From positions 1 through 64,000 of the forward strand of contig CAZLWK010000004.1 in assembly GCA_964563395.1 (NCBI GenBank): a stretch of DNA of 64,000 bases. Direction: 5' to 3'. The stretch's first letter is position 1, and the number at the start of each line of letters is the position of its first letter. The notes under the pieces are model-generated. The model had not been told where the DNA came from and ran no database searches. It saw nothing but the letters and a program-made list of their open reading frames with translations. Source of the DNA: JBEVOS01 sp964563395. Lineage in GTDB: Bacteria; Pseudomonadota; Alphaproteobacteria; Caulobacterales; Aquidulcibacteraceae. This document shows, in pieces, positions 41,765-50,361 of this stretch. The position numbers and the translations under genes were made by a program.

Positions 41765-42295
41765 ATGTCCGCACTCGGCTTGGAGGCGCTCGCGGCCTTG
41801 GCGCTGTCGCCGCTGCTTGCGCTTGCGTGGCTGTCGTACGCCGCACGCCGCCGCCCGACTATGTCGCGCGCCGGCGTCGGGGCGGCCCTGCTGACGGCGG
41901 GCGCGGCGCATGCGGCCGTTGCGGTCGCCGCCGCGTTCGACCCGACCTTCCCCGGCGCCGCGTTCGGCGTGCTCCGCTACGGGCAGGGCGCGGCCGGCGC
42001 CGCATGCGCGCTGGCTGTCTCGGTTCTGGCGCTGATCGGGGCCTTCGCGGCGCTCGAAACCGGCCCCCGGCCGGCCCTCCGGCTCTTCGCCGCGCTCACT
42101 CCGCTCGCGGCGAGCCTTGTCTTGGCGCTCCTCGCCGCCGCCGTGACGGGGCGTTCCGCTCCGCTCGTCCTCTTCGAGACGCACGTCGCTTCTCTTCTCT
42201 TGATCGCATGCCTTCCCTTCGCGCTGCTCGTGAACCCCTTCCTTGCAGGCGCGATGCGGGCGCGCCGGCGCGCTCTGTCGCCGGCCGCGTCCTAA
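41765..42295 (+). CDS. Integral membrane protein of unknown function
   Basis: Encodes 176 residues from the ATG at 41765, which follows GGGGAGATC. It has about five hydrophobic helices with Ala/Leu-rich sequence (LEALAALALSPLLALAWLSYAARRRP, LIGAFAALETGPRPALRL) and a basic C-terminus. Frames on the opposite strand here are long but Arg-rich and shadow-like. It is divergent from map and precedes the CinA-like gene by 85 bases. I do not recognise a family. Confidence 0.6.
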   Translation: MSALGLEALAALALSPLLALAWLSYAARRRPTMSRAGVGAALLTAGAAHAAVAVAAAFDPTFPGAAFGVLRYGQGAAGAACALAVSVLALIGAFAALETGPRPALRLFAALTPLAASLVLALLAAAVTGRSAPLVLFETHVASLLLIACLPFALLVNPFLAGAMRARRRALSPAAS

Positions 42296-42380
42296 CCTCG
42301 GCCGGGGCGGCATTGCGCCGCTCCGGCCATTTTCCGGATGCGGCGCCTTTTCTAGGCGAGGCGCGGAGCTAGAAGGGGGC

Positions 42381-43139
42381 ATGAGCGAACCTGTCACCGC
42401 CGCCGTCCTGCTGATCGGCGATGAACTCCTCTCCGGCCGCACGCAGGACACCAACCTGCAGACGATCGCCAAATTCGTGGCCCCGCTGGGCGTGCAGATC
42501 GCCGAGGCGCGGGTCGTGGCCGACAAGGCCGAGGCGATCATCGCCGCTCTGAACGAGCTGCGCGCGCGCAACGCGTACGTCTTCACCACGGGCGGCATCG
42601 GCCCCACCCATGATGACATCACCGCCGATTGCGTGGCGGCCGCGTTCGGCGTGCCGATCGGCGTGCGCGCCGATGCACGGGCGATTCTGGAAGAGCATTA
42701 CAAGACGAGCGACCTCAACGAGGCGCGCCTGCGCATGGCGCGCATTCCCGACGGCGCGGCCCTCATCGCCAATCCGGTCTCGAAGGCGCCGGGCTTCCAG
42801 ATCGGCAATGTTTTCGTCATGGCGGGCGTGCCCTCGATCATGCGCGGCATGCTTGAGGATGTGGGCCCGCGCCTCAAGGGCGGGGGCGTTTTGTCCGCGC
42901 GCACCGTGCGCGGGCGTGGCCTGCGCGAAGGCGATCTCGCCGCCCCCTTGGCCGCGCTCGAAGGCAAATACGCGACGGTGTCGTTCGGCTCTTATCCGTG
43001 GTTCTCGCCGGAAGGCTACGGCGCGCATCTGGTCGCGCGCTCCACCGATCCCGCCGCGCTCGAGGCAGCGGTGAAGGATCTCATCGCGCTCGTGCAAAGC
43101 CTTGGCGTGGAGGCGGTGGAGGTCGAGGAGGGCGCCTGA
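42381..43139 (+). CDS. CinA N-terminal/MoaB-like molybdopterin-binding domain protein
   Basis: Encodes 252 residues from the ATG at 42381, preceded by AGAAGGGGGC. The MoCF-biosynthesis fold is shown by VLLIGDELLSGRTQDTNLQTIAKFVAPLGV, FTTGGIGPTHDDITADCVAAAFG and MAGVPSIMRGMLEDV. It lacks the C-terminal NMN deamidase domain of full CinA, so it belongs to the short competence/damage-inducible protein A-like group. It is thought to act on nucleotides such as ADP-ribose, but the role of short members is unclear. Confidence 0.88.
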   Translation: MSEPVTAAVLLIGDELLSGRTQDTNLQTIAKFVAPLGVQIAEARVVADKAEAIIAALNELRARNAYVFTTGGIGPTHDDITADCVAAAFGVPIGVRADARAILEEHYKTSDLNEARLRMARIPDGAALIANPVSKAPGFQIGNVFVMAGVPSIMRGMLEDVGPRLKGGGVLSARTVRGRGLREGDLAAPLAALEGKYATVSFGSYPWFSPEGYGAHLVARSTDPAALEAAVKDLIALVQSLGVEAVEVEEGA

Positions 43140-43144
43140 AGCGT

Positions 43145-44575
43145 CTATTCGGCCGCGATCGCCTGGCCGGGAGATACGCCCGCCGCGCGTAGCGCCGCCG
43201 CCCGCGCGGCCTCCATGTCATAGGTGCGGTTCATCATCACACGTTGCGCCGGCAAGCCCCCGCCCGCCTGCAACGCCACCACCAGATGCCAGCCGCCATA
43301 GGAATCGGCGGTGTAATCGCGAATAAAATTGTAGACGCGCATGCGCGTCTCCACGTCCACGCTGCGCTTGGTGGAAAGATATTTGCGGATGTAAGGCCCG
43401 GTTTCGGGATTGCGCAGATCGGCCTCGGCCGGCTGCGTGAGAACGAGACCTCCGCTCAAATCGTGCACGTACTTGACCATCTGATGATAATTGGCGGCGT
43501 AATAATATTTCGCCGCGTTCACCGCCAGCGTGTTCGGGAACACCATGCCGCTTTCGGTGCGTTCATAATGGCGGCACGCGTAATCGAGGCTCATGCGCAG
43601 CATTTCCGCGTAGCATACGAGTTCCGCGATCGTGTTCTGCACGCTGGCGTCGCGGTCCTTGCCCTGCATTTCGCTGACGAGATGGGCGAGCCCCACGAAC
43701 AATTGCGATGTCCCCACGGCGGCGACGAGCCCGCCCGTGCGTTCCCACAGGCCCAGCGCTTGCGCGAGCTTTGAGGCGAGCTGCACCTCGCCAGCGAGGA
43801 ACACCCGGTCCCACGGCACGAACACGTCATCGAACACGACAAAGCCTTCCGGCATCGAATGGTGCGCGGAGGCGGGATAATCGAAGGCGTTGAGCGTATC
43901 GGCCGCGAAATTGCGGTTGATGATCTTCACGCCCGGCGTGTTCACCGGAATGGAGAAGGACACCGCATAATCGGTCTCGTCCTGACGCATGCCCTTGGTC
44001 GGCATCACCACCAATTCATGCACGAGCGATGCCGCCGTGATGTGCAGCTTGGCGCCGCGAACGACGATGCCGTCGGCGGTGCGCTTGACGATGCGCACAT
44101 AGAGGTCGGGATCGTCCTGCTCATGGGCGCGGCGCGAGCGGTCGCCCTTGGGATCGGTGATCACCTCCGCCGCGCGCAGATCATTGTCGCGCACGTGCCG
44201 GTAAAGTCGTTCGATATTGGCGGCGTAGGCGGGATTCACTTCCGCGATCGCGTCCTTGACGCTCATCAGCGCCATCATAACGCCGGTGACGCCGCCGACG
44301 ATGGACATGTCGTGCATCAGCGCGACGCGCGCCGCCAGATCGTCCTCGTTGCGCGGAATCTGAAACACGCGATGGGCGTCCTCGCCGTCCTCGGTTTTGT
44401 ACGTCATCACCGCGGCGCGCGCGGGATCGCCGCGGTCATAGTCGCGCGCGGCCACTGCGATCGGCACGCGAAAGCTCGGATGGGTGGTGATGTCGTCGAT
44501 GCGCTCCCCATTCATATAGGTCACGCGGCCGTCGCGCAGGCTTTCGATATATTGCGCGGGCGTCTTCAATCCCAT
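43145..44575 (-). CDS. 4-hydroxyphenylacetate 3-hydroxylase (HpaB)-family flavin monooxygenase
   Basis: Encodes 476 residues from the ATG at 44575 (MGLKTPAQYIESLRDG), preceded by GGGGAGAG. The acyl-CoA-dehydrogenase-like fold of HpaB is seen: DDPDLYVRIVKRTADGIVVRGAKLHITAA, EGFVVFDDVFVPWDRVFLAGE and TKRSVDVETRMRVYNFIRDYT. These enzymes use FADH2 from a partner reductase to hydroxylate phenols; some relatives are dehydratases (4-hydroxybutyryl-CoA type). No reductase is nearby, so the aromatic substrate is uncertain. Confidence 0.88.
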   Translation of the reverse strand: MGLKTPAQYIESLRDGRVTYMNGERIDDITTHPSFRVPIAVAARDYDRGDPARAAVMTYKTEDGEDAHRVFQIPRNEDDLAARVALMHDMSIVGGVTGVMMALMSVKDAIAEVNPAYAANIERLYRHVRDNDLRAAEVITDPKGDRSRRAHEQDDPDLYVRIVKRTADGIVVRGAKLHITAASLVHELVVMPTKGMRQDETDYAVSFSIPVNTPGVKIINRNFAADTLNAFDYPASAHHSMPEGFVVFDDVFVPWDRVFLAGEVQLASKLAQALGLWERTGGLVAAVGTSQLFVGLAHLVSEMQGKDRDASVQNTIAELVCYAEMLRMSLDYACRHYERTESGMVFPNTLAVNAAKYYYAANYHQMVKYVHDLSGGLVLTQPAEADLRNPETGPYIRKYLSTKRSVDVETRMRVYNFIRDYTADSYGGWHLVVALQAGGGLPAQRVMMNRTYDMEAARAAALRAAGVSPGQAIAAE

Positions 44576-44780
44576 GGCGCTCTCCCCTGCGGCTTTTCCC
44601 TTAGGGCGCCGCCTTTGTTTTATGCGGTCATAGTTTCGGGGCGCCACGCGGGTGTCAACGCGCCGAGGTTTCGTCCGCTCTCGACAGCCGCCAAAGGCGC
44701 GCTAGGCTTTCCCTCTGATCCGCGCGGCAAGCCGTGGACAGAAACATATAAAGAGACAGGGACCAGGGAGGGTCATCGCC

Positions 44781-45731
44781 ATGAACATCACGCGCCTATT
44801 CGCGGCCGCTGCGCTGTCTTGCGCGTTCGTCGGCGCCGCTCACGCGCAGACGCCGGCGCAGGATTGGTATCCTTCGCGCTATGGCGCGGACGACGTCGCG
44901 GGCGCCACGAACAATCTTTCGCCCGAAGCCACGCGCGCGGCGGCCGATCTGGTGCGGCTCGGCCGAGTGTACGCGCTCGGCGTCGTCACCAACCGCCAGG
45001 CGCCGGCCTACGCGCCGCGCTGGTTCGAGATGGTCGTCACCCAATCCAATGACGGCACTGGACCGATCCTGGGCGAGAACCAGGTCACCGCCAATGACGA
45101 CCTCCTCATCACCTATCTCGGCATCGGCACGCAGATCGACGGTCTCGGCCATGTCGGCATCGGCCATCGCTATTATAACGGCATGCGGGCGCAGGATTTC
45201 GTCACGCCCAATGGCCTGACCAAATTCGGCACGCACGACATTCGCCCGATCGCCACGCGCGGCGTGCTGCTCGACATGACCCGCCAGCATGGTGGGGCGC
45301 GGGTGCCGCCCGGCACGGCGTTCAACCGCGCCCAGATCGAGGCGGCCGCCCGCGCGGCCCGAGTCACGATCCGGCGCGGCGACGTCGTGCTCTTCCATAC
45401 CGGCCACCTCGCGCTCGCGGCCGAGAACCCCGCTCAATTCATCGCCACGCAGCCCGGGCTCGGCCGGGAAGGGGCCGAATATCTCGCCGGGCTCGGCGTC
45501 GTCGCCGTCGGCGCCGACACCGCCGCGCTGGAGGCGATCCCGTTCGAGAACCCCAATGCGCAATTCATCGTTCACCAGACGCTCCTGGCCAAGCACGGCG
45601 TCCATATTCTTGAGAACGTCAACACCGCCGAACTCGCCGCCGACGGGGCCACGACCTTCTTCTTCGTGCTCGGCCAGCCGCGCTTTGAAGGCGCCGTGCA
45701 GATGGTGGTCAATCCGATCGCCATCCGCTAA
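44781..45731 (+). CDS. Cyclase-family (kynurenine formamidase-like) exported hydrolase
   Basis: Encodes 316 residues with a signal peptide (cleavage after AHAQ). The metal motif is GTQIDGLGHVGIGHRYYNG, a variant of the family's HxGTHxDxPxH, with further signs in RGVLLDMTRQHG and GDVVLFHTGH. The family hydrolyses amides or lactones, as in kynurenine formamidase; exported members have unknown substrates. The canonical first His of HxGTH is Leu/Ile-rich here (YLGIGTQID), as in a distinct subgroup. It is divergent from the HpaB-like gene. Confidence 0.85.
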   Translation: MNITRLFAAAALSCAFVGAAHAQTPAQDWYPSRYGADDVAGATNNLSPEATRAAADLVRLGRVYALGVVTNRQAPAYAPRWFEMVVTQSNDGTGPILGENQVTANDDLLITYLGIGTQIDGLGHVGIGHRYYNGMRAQDFVTPNGLTKFGTHDIRPIATRGVLLDMTRQHGGARVPPGTAFNRAQIEAAARAARVTIRRGDVVLFHTGHLALAAENPAQFIATQPGLGREGAEYLAGLGVVAVGADTAALEAIPFENPNAQFIVHQTLLAKHGVHILENVNTAELAADGATTFFFVLGQPRFEGAVQMVVNPIAIR

Positions 45732-45752
45732 GCGCCTAGGCCGTCTCAAGGC

Positions 45753-45841
45753 GCGGGCGTGGCGAAATTGGTAGACGCAGCGGACTTAAAATCCGTAGGG
45801 CTGAAAGGCCTGTGCCGGTTCGAGTCCGGCCGCCCGCACCA
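45753..45841 (+). tRNA. tRNA-Leu (anticodon UAA)
   Basis: The acceptor stem pairs GCGGGCG (45753-45759) with CGCCCGC (45831-45837), followed by A and an encoded CCA. The anticodon loop CTTAAAA gives anticodon TAA. There is a long variable arm, as expected for leucine tRNA, and a T-loop GTTCGAGTC. It reads UUA/UUG codons. It stands alone, 21 bases after the cyclase-family gene. Confidence 0.96.
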
Positions 45842-45864
45842 TGCCACGACGCTCCGCCCCTCGT

Positions 45865-46767
45865 TCAAGATTGTCCCGCCAAGGCTTGCTTCAGCCGAGG
45901 CGCGACATAGTCAAGAAAGGCGCGCAGCTTCATCGTCGCCCGGCCGCCGCCGGCATAGATCAATTGGATGGGGCTGGCTGGCGGCTCGAAGGCTTCCAGA
46001 ATGCGCACCAGCCGCCCCGATTTGAGGTGATCGGCGATCTGGTAGCATAGCACGCGCGTGACGCCCACGCCGGCGGCGGCGCAATCGATCGCCGCTTCGG
46101 CGGTGCTGACGCTCATGCGCGTGCGAACGCGCGCATCAAGCGAGCGACCGCGATCGGTGAACATCCAATGATCGTGCGCATCGATTCGATCGAACGTGAC
46201 GCACGCGTGCGCGGCGAGATCGGCGGGCGTCAGCGGCGCGCCGCGGCGGGCGATGTAATCGGGACTGGCGCAAGCCACGCGCCGGGTTTCGCCGACGCGC
46301 AACGCCATCAAGGCGCTGTCGGGCAAGTCGCCGATCCGCACCGCCGCATCGATGTGGTCTTCGGCGAGATCGACATAGCGGTCGGCGAGCGTCAGCCGCA
46401 CGTCGATCAAAGGATAGGCGGCCAGAAATCCCGGCAGCAGTGGAAGAAGACGGATGCGCCCGAGCACGACGGGGGCGGCGATCGTGATGTCGCCCTGGGG
46501 CGCGACGTATTCGCCCGCCGCCGCCCGTTCGGCGTCAGCGACGTCGCCAAGAATTTTTCGGCAGGCTTGAAGATAGGCCGCTCCGGAATCGGTCAGTTTC
46601 AGGCCGCGCCCAGCGCGCTGAAAGATCTGCGTCCGCACGCTGGCTTCGAGTTCGGCGACCTTCCGGCTGACTGTGGCGAGCGGCATGCGCAGCGCCCGCC
46701 CGGCGGCCGAAAGTCCGCCCGCATCGGCGACGGCGACGGCGACCCGCATGGCTTCCAGTCGATCCAT
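45865..46767 (-). CDS. LysR-family transcriptional regulator
   Basis: Encodes 300 residues: DNA-binding helix-turn-helix (MRVAVAVADAGGLSAAGRALRMPLATVSRKVAELEASVRTQIFQRAG), then a two-lobe effector domain (about 90-290). It is divergent from an AhpD-like gene and a DUF1348 gene, and by the common LysR rule probably controls them. It ends 23 bases from the convergent tRNA-Leu gene. The effector is unknown. Confidence 0.9.
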   Translation of the reverse strand: MDRLEAMRVAVAVADAGGLSAAGRALRMPLATVSRKVAELEASVRTQIFQRAGRGLKLTDSGAAYLQACRKILGDVADAERAAAGEYVAPQGDITIAAPVVLGRIRLLPLLPGFLAAYPLIDVRLTLADRYVDLAEDHIDAAVRIGDLPDSALMALRVGETRRVACASPDYIARRGAPLTPADLAAHACVTFDRIDAHDHWMFTDRGRSLDARVRTRMSVSTAEAAIDCAAAGVGVTRVLCYQIADHLKSGRLVRILEAFEPPASPIQLIYAGGGRATMKLRAFLDYVAPRLKQALAGQS

Positions 46768-46891
46768 GTTATTTCTAGAATACGGAAAGATACCTCTCGA
46801 AAATAGCGGATTATCCGTCTGAGCGGAAGGACATAGCTTTCACGTGTCGGGGCGCTTCCGCCGCGACCAGTTCCCGAAAGGACCAAAACTC

Positions 46892-47440
46892 ATGTCCCGT
46901 CTCGTCACCCCCGCCACCATCGACGCCGCTCCAGCTGCCTCCCGCCCTCTGCTTGAAGCCGTGCGGGGTCTGCTCGGCAGCGTCCCAAACCTCTTTCGCC
47001 TGGTCTCCAACAGCCCGGCCGCTCTGGAAGGCTATCTCGGCATGAACGGCGCGCTCGCCAAAGGCGCGCTTCCGGCGGCGACGCGCGAGCGCATCGCGCT
47101 GGCGGTGGCCGAAATCAATGGCTGCGAATACTGCCTCTCGGCCCACACATATTTGGGCAAGAACGTCGCCAAGCTCGACGACGCCGAAATCACCGCCAAT
47201 CGCAACGGCACCTCGAACGATCCGAGGGCGGACGCCGCGGTGCGTTTCGCGGCGAAAGTCGCGAATGCACGAGGCCACGTCAGCGATGACGATGTGCGCG
47301 CGGTGAAGCTCGCCGGCTATGACGATGCGCAGATCATCGAGATCGTTCAGCACGTCGCGCTCAACACCTGGACCAATTACATCAACGAAGTCGCCAAGAC
47401 CGAGATCGATTTCCCGGTCGTGCGCCGCCAAGCCGCCTGA
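46892..47440 (+). CDS. Carboxymuconolactone decarboxylase/AhpD-like peroxidase-family protein
   Basis: Encodes 182 residues from the ATG at 46892 (MSRLVTPATIDAAP). The CMD-fold helix with the redox motif is ALAVAEINGCEYCLSAHTYLGKN, that is CxxC plus His, as in AhpD-type alkylhydroperoxidases. It has tandem helices in the rest. It probably reduces peroxides with thiol partners in the cytoplasm. It is divergent from the LysR gene and followed after 76 bases by the DUF1348 gene, a pair often seen under one LysR regulator. Confidence 0.88.
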   Translation: MSRLVTPATIDAAPAASRPLLEAVRGLLGSVPNLFRLVSNSPAALEGYLGMNGALAKGALPAATRERIALAVAEINGCEYCLSAHTYLGKNVAKLDDAEITANRNGTSNDPRADAAVRFAAKVANARGHVSDDDVRAVKLAGYDDAQIIEIVQHVALNTWTNYINEVAKTEIDFPVVRRQAA

Positions 47441-47516
47441 CGCGCAGAGCCGGCGCTCCGCTGCACGAGCGGGGCGCCGCGCCCGCATGCATCTCGCATC
47501 GAAAAGGAATCTTCCC

Positions 47517-48002
47517 ATGAGCGATCAAGCTCATACGCCTGCGCGTCCGCCTCTGCCGCCCTTCAATGACGCCACGGCGCCGCTGAAGGCGCGCATGGCG
47601 GAGGACGCGTGGAACTCGCGCGATCCCAAGCGCGTCGCGCTGGCGTATACGCCCGACAGCCATTGGCGCAATCGCACGGAATTCGTGCACGGCCGCGCCG
47701 AGATCGAAGCCTTTCTCGCCCGCAAATGGGCCAAGGAGCTGGAGTATCGCCTGATCAAGGAATTCTGGGGCTTCCGCGACAATCGCATGGCTGTGCGCTT
47801 CGCGTACGAATGGCGCGACGCGGACGGCCAATGGTTTCGTAGCTACGGCGTCGAGCTTTGGGAATTTGACGAAGCCGGCCTCATGCGCCGCCGCGTCGCC
47901 AGCATCAACGACGCGCCGATCGCGGAAACGGAGCGGCTCTTCCGCTGGCCGCTGGGACCGCGTCCGGTCGATCATCCAGGCCTTACCGAACTGGGGCTAT
48001 GA
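47517..48002 (+). CDS. DUF1348 (NTF2-like, SnoaL-fold) protein
   Basis: Encodes 161 residues from the ATG at 47517 (MSDQAHTPAR). The DUF1348 pattern is clear: ARMAEDAWNSRDPKRVALAYTPDSHWRNRTEFVHGRAEIEAFLARKW, then FAYEWRDADGQWFRSYGVELWEFDEAGLMRRRVASIND. It forms an NTF2-like cone often annotated as a nuclear transport factor 2 family protein. Catalytic role unknown. It follows the AhpD-like gene and probably shares its LysR control. Confidence 0.88.
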   Translation: MSDQAHTPARPPLPPFNDATAPLKARMAEDAWNSRDPKRVALAYTPDSHWRNRTEFVHGRAEIEAFLARKWAKELEYRLIKEFWGFRDNRMAVRFAYEWRDADGQWFRSYGVELWEFDEAGLMRRRVASINDAPIAETERLFRWPLGPRPVDHPGLTELGL

Positions 48003-48167
48003 TTTCGGGCGATACGCGCGAGCGTCAGGGAAGGGGCGGATGGCCGGCGAAGTCCAGTAGGGCGGCCCGCACCATGCGCCGGCGCGCGTCCGGAGACGCG
48101 AGCGCCGCTGCGTTCATCACGCTGCGGCGCCGTTGCCTCGCGCGCTCGGGGCCCTAGATTGCGCGCC

Positions 48168-49493
48168 ATGACGCTTCTCAAGACCTGCATCATCGGCGCC
48201 GGATGTTCCGGCATCACCACGGCCAAGCGGCTCAAGGATCATGGCCTGGCCTTCGATTGCTTCGAGATGTCGGACGACATCGGCGGCAATTGGTATTTCA
48301 AGAACCCGAACGGACGCTCGGCCTGTTATCAGAGCCTGCACATCGACACCTCGAAATGGCGTCTCGCCTTCGAGGATTATCCCGTGCCGGCGGATTGGCC
48401 GGATTTTCCCCATCACAGCCAGCTCCTCGGCTATTTCCGGGACTATGCCCGCCATTTCGGGCTCTATCCGCTGATCACCTTCAACACCGAGGTGAAGAAG
48501 GCCGTGCGCGGTCAGGACGGCGTTTGGAGCGTCACGCTGTCAAACGGCGAGACTCGCCGCTATGGCGCGCTCATCGTCTGCAACGGCCATCATTGGGATC
48601 CGCGCACGCCGACTTACGAGGGGACGTTCAACGGGCCGGCGTTTCACGTCCATTCCTATCGCGATCCGTTCGATCCGGTGGACATGCGCGGCAAGAACAT
48701 CGTCGTCGTTGGCATGGGCAATTCGGCGATGGATGTCGCCTCGGAATTGTCGCAGCGGCCGATCGCCAAGAATCTCTGGGTGTCCGCGCGGCGCGGCGTG
48801 TGGGTCCTGCCGAAATATCTGAACGGCAAGCCGGCCGACAAGGCCGCTGGCGATCCGCGAATTCCGCGCTTCATCACCCAGGCGCTGGCCCGCAACATCC
48901 TCAAGAAGGCGATCGGGCGCATGGAGGATTACGGCCTGCCCAAGCCTGACCATGAATTGCTCACCGCGCACCCATCGGTCTCGGGCGAGTTCCTCACCCG
49001 CGTCGGCTGCGGCGACATCAAGATGAAGCCGGCGATTCAGAAGCTCGACGGCGATCACGTGATCTTCGCCGACGGCTCGCGCGAAGCGGTGGACGTGATC
49101 GTCTACGCCACCGGCTACAATATGCGCTTTCCGTTCTTCGACGATCCGCGTCTCAATCCCGACGCGGAGCATCGCTTCCCGCTCTATAAGCGGATGCTGC
49201 ACGCCGACATTCCCAATGTGATCTTCATGGGGCTGGCCCAGCCGCTTCCCACGCTCGTCAATCTCGCCGAGCAGCAATCGAAGCTGGTGGTGAAACTCTT
49301 GGACGGCTCTTATCGGCCTCCGCCGCCGGAAGAGATGCGCCGCATCACCGCCAAGGACGAGGCCTATTATCTCGGGCCCTATTACAAGAGCGCGCGCCAC
49401 ACGATCCAAGTCGATTTCGCGCATTATGTGATGGATTTGATGAAGGAGATCGCGCGCGGGGAAAAGCGCGCGGGCGTTCGGCAGGCGGCCTAA
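48168..49493 (+). CDS. Flavin-containing monooxygenase
   Basis: Encodes 441 residues from the ATG at 48168 (MTLLKTCIIGAGCSGITTAKRL), where GAGCSG is the FAD dinucleotide motif. The family motif FxxxxHSxxY is seen in GPAFHVHSYRDP, and the NADPH motif is VVGMGNSAMDVASELS. Class B FMOs oxidise N or S groups or act as Baeyer-Villiger enzymes with NADPH and O2. Its place next to a LysR group gives no substrate clue. It ends 18 bases from a convergent methyltransferase gene. Confidence 0.92.
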   Translation: MTLLKTCIIGAGCSGITTAKRLKDHGLAFDCFEMSDDIGGNWYFKNPNGRSACYQSLHIDTSKWRLAFEDYPVPADWPDFPHHSQLLGYFRDYARHFGLYPLITFNTEVKKAVRGQDGVWSVTLSNGETRRYGALIVCNGHHWDPRTPTYEGTFNGPAFHVHSYRDPFDPVDMRGKNIVVVGMGNSAMDVASELSQRPIAKNLWVSARRGVWVLPKYLNGKPADKAAGDPRIPRFITQALARNILKKAIGRMEDYGLPKPDHELLTAHPSVSGEFLTRVGCGDIKMKPAIQKLDGDHVIFADGSREAVDVIVYATGYNMRFPFFDDPRLNPDAEHRFPLYKRMLHADIPNVIFMGLAQPLPTLVNLAEQQSKLVVKLLDGSYRPPPPEEMRRITAKDEAYYLGPYYKSARHTIQVDFAHYVMDLMKEIARGEKRAGVRQAA

Positions 49494-49511
49494 GCTCACC
49501 TGTTGCCTTGA

Positions 49512-50204
49512 CTATGCCGCCGCCCGCGCCGCCCACAGCGCATACCACAGGCCGCGATAGATGGGTGTCATCTGATCGAAGCCGGCTTCTAGAAAGAGTT
49601 CGCGGGTTCGTTCCTCGCCGATGATCGGCATGGCCCGAATTGTCTCTGGTCCGCGTTCGATGATCGCGTTTGCGTGCGGATAGGCGCTGTCGAGCCCGGC
49701 TGAAACGGCATGCGCGCGAAACCAGGGCAGATAGCGCGCGAACGCGGCGTCGTTCTCAAAACACACATCCGCGTGCAGCAATAACGCGCCAGGTTTGAGG
49801 CGTGCGCGAATGTCCGTGAGAAATTTCAATTTGGCGCCGTCGTCTGGCAGGAAGTGCATCACCAAAAGCGCGGTGGCGGCGTCGTGACTTTCATCTATCG
49901 CCGCCGCCGATATGTCTCCAACGAGAAATCGCGTCCGATCGGCGCAGCGCGCCGTTTGCGCATAGCGCGCCGCAAGCTCCATCATGTCCGGTGACGGATC
50001 GACGGCGGTGAAGGAAAATGCCTTCGCCGATGGACCGAGTGTTTCCAACTCACGCCCGCCGCCCGCGCCTACAATGAGGATATGGCCCCGTGAGGGCGCT
50101 TCGCACTCCATCACTGCGCCGACGAGGGCGTAAAGGGCGTCCACGCCTGGAATGACCCGCTGCATGTTTCTGTAAAGTTCGGAGACGCTTTTGTCGTACT
50201 GCAT
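49512..50204 (-). CDS. Class I SAM-dependent methyltransferase
   Basis: Encodes 230 residues. Motif I is ILIVGAGGGRELETLG, strand 2 ends AVDPSPDMME, and motif IV-V is HDAATALLVMHFLPDD, then RLKPGALLLHADV. A 24-base perfect palindrome covers the base before and the region upstream of the ATG (50204), so it is likely under tight repression. The substrate is not evident. It ends convergent with the flavin monooxygenase gene. Confidence 0.88.
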   Translation of the reverse strand: MQYDKSVSELYRNMQRVIPGVDALYALVGAVMECEAPSRGHILIVGAGGGRELETLGPSAKAFSFTAVDPSPDMMELAARYAQTARCADRTRFLVGDISAAAIDESHDAATALLVMHFLPDDGAKLKFLTDIRARLKPGALLLHADVCFENDAAFARYLPWFRAHAVSAGLDSAYPHANAIIERGPETIRAMPIIGEERTRELFLEAGFDQMTPIYRGLWYALWAARAAA

Positions 50205-50227
50205 TCGTTATGATATATCATAACGAA
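50204..50227. promoter_or_regulatory. 24-base perfect palindrome at the methyltransferase start
   Basis: The half-site TTCGTTATGATA is followed directly by its exact reverse complement, with no spacer. It begins at the first base of the methyltransferase start codon, in an AT-rich patch of a GC-rich genome. A repressor of the PadR, TetR or MarR kind could bind here. No regulator gene is next to it; the 157 bases to cysNC hold no gene. Confidence 0.65.
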
Positions 50228-50361
50228 GCCTTTCGCGACAATGCTTTGCTTTGGCCTGTTCGACATGAGCGTCGTCACTGCTGGCGAGAGGTATTGAGCG
50301 GGGTCGCGAAACTGCTCAGCGATGCGCGCGCGCCCGGCCGCGAGTCCGGCTTAGCCTCGCC

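Noticed and set aside
41612..42622. Long minus-strand open frame of 336 codons opposite the membrane-protein and CinA-like genes
   Set aside because: The product is Arg/Gly-rich and low in complexity, with no domain pattern. The plus strand holds two genes with good ribosome sites, one of a known family. High GC gives many such shadow frames.
45753..45841. tRNA-Leu as an integration site for a second island
   Set aside because: No integrase and no repeat of the tRNA 3' end of useful length lie nearby; the flanking genes look chromosomal.
48058..48082. Sequence GGCGGCCCGCACCATGC resembling the 3' end of the tRNA-Leu gene with CCA
   Set aside because: Only about a dozen bases match and no other tRNA parts are present, so it is probably chance or too short to call a tRNA fragment or attachment site.
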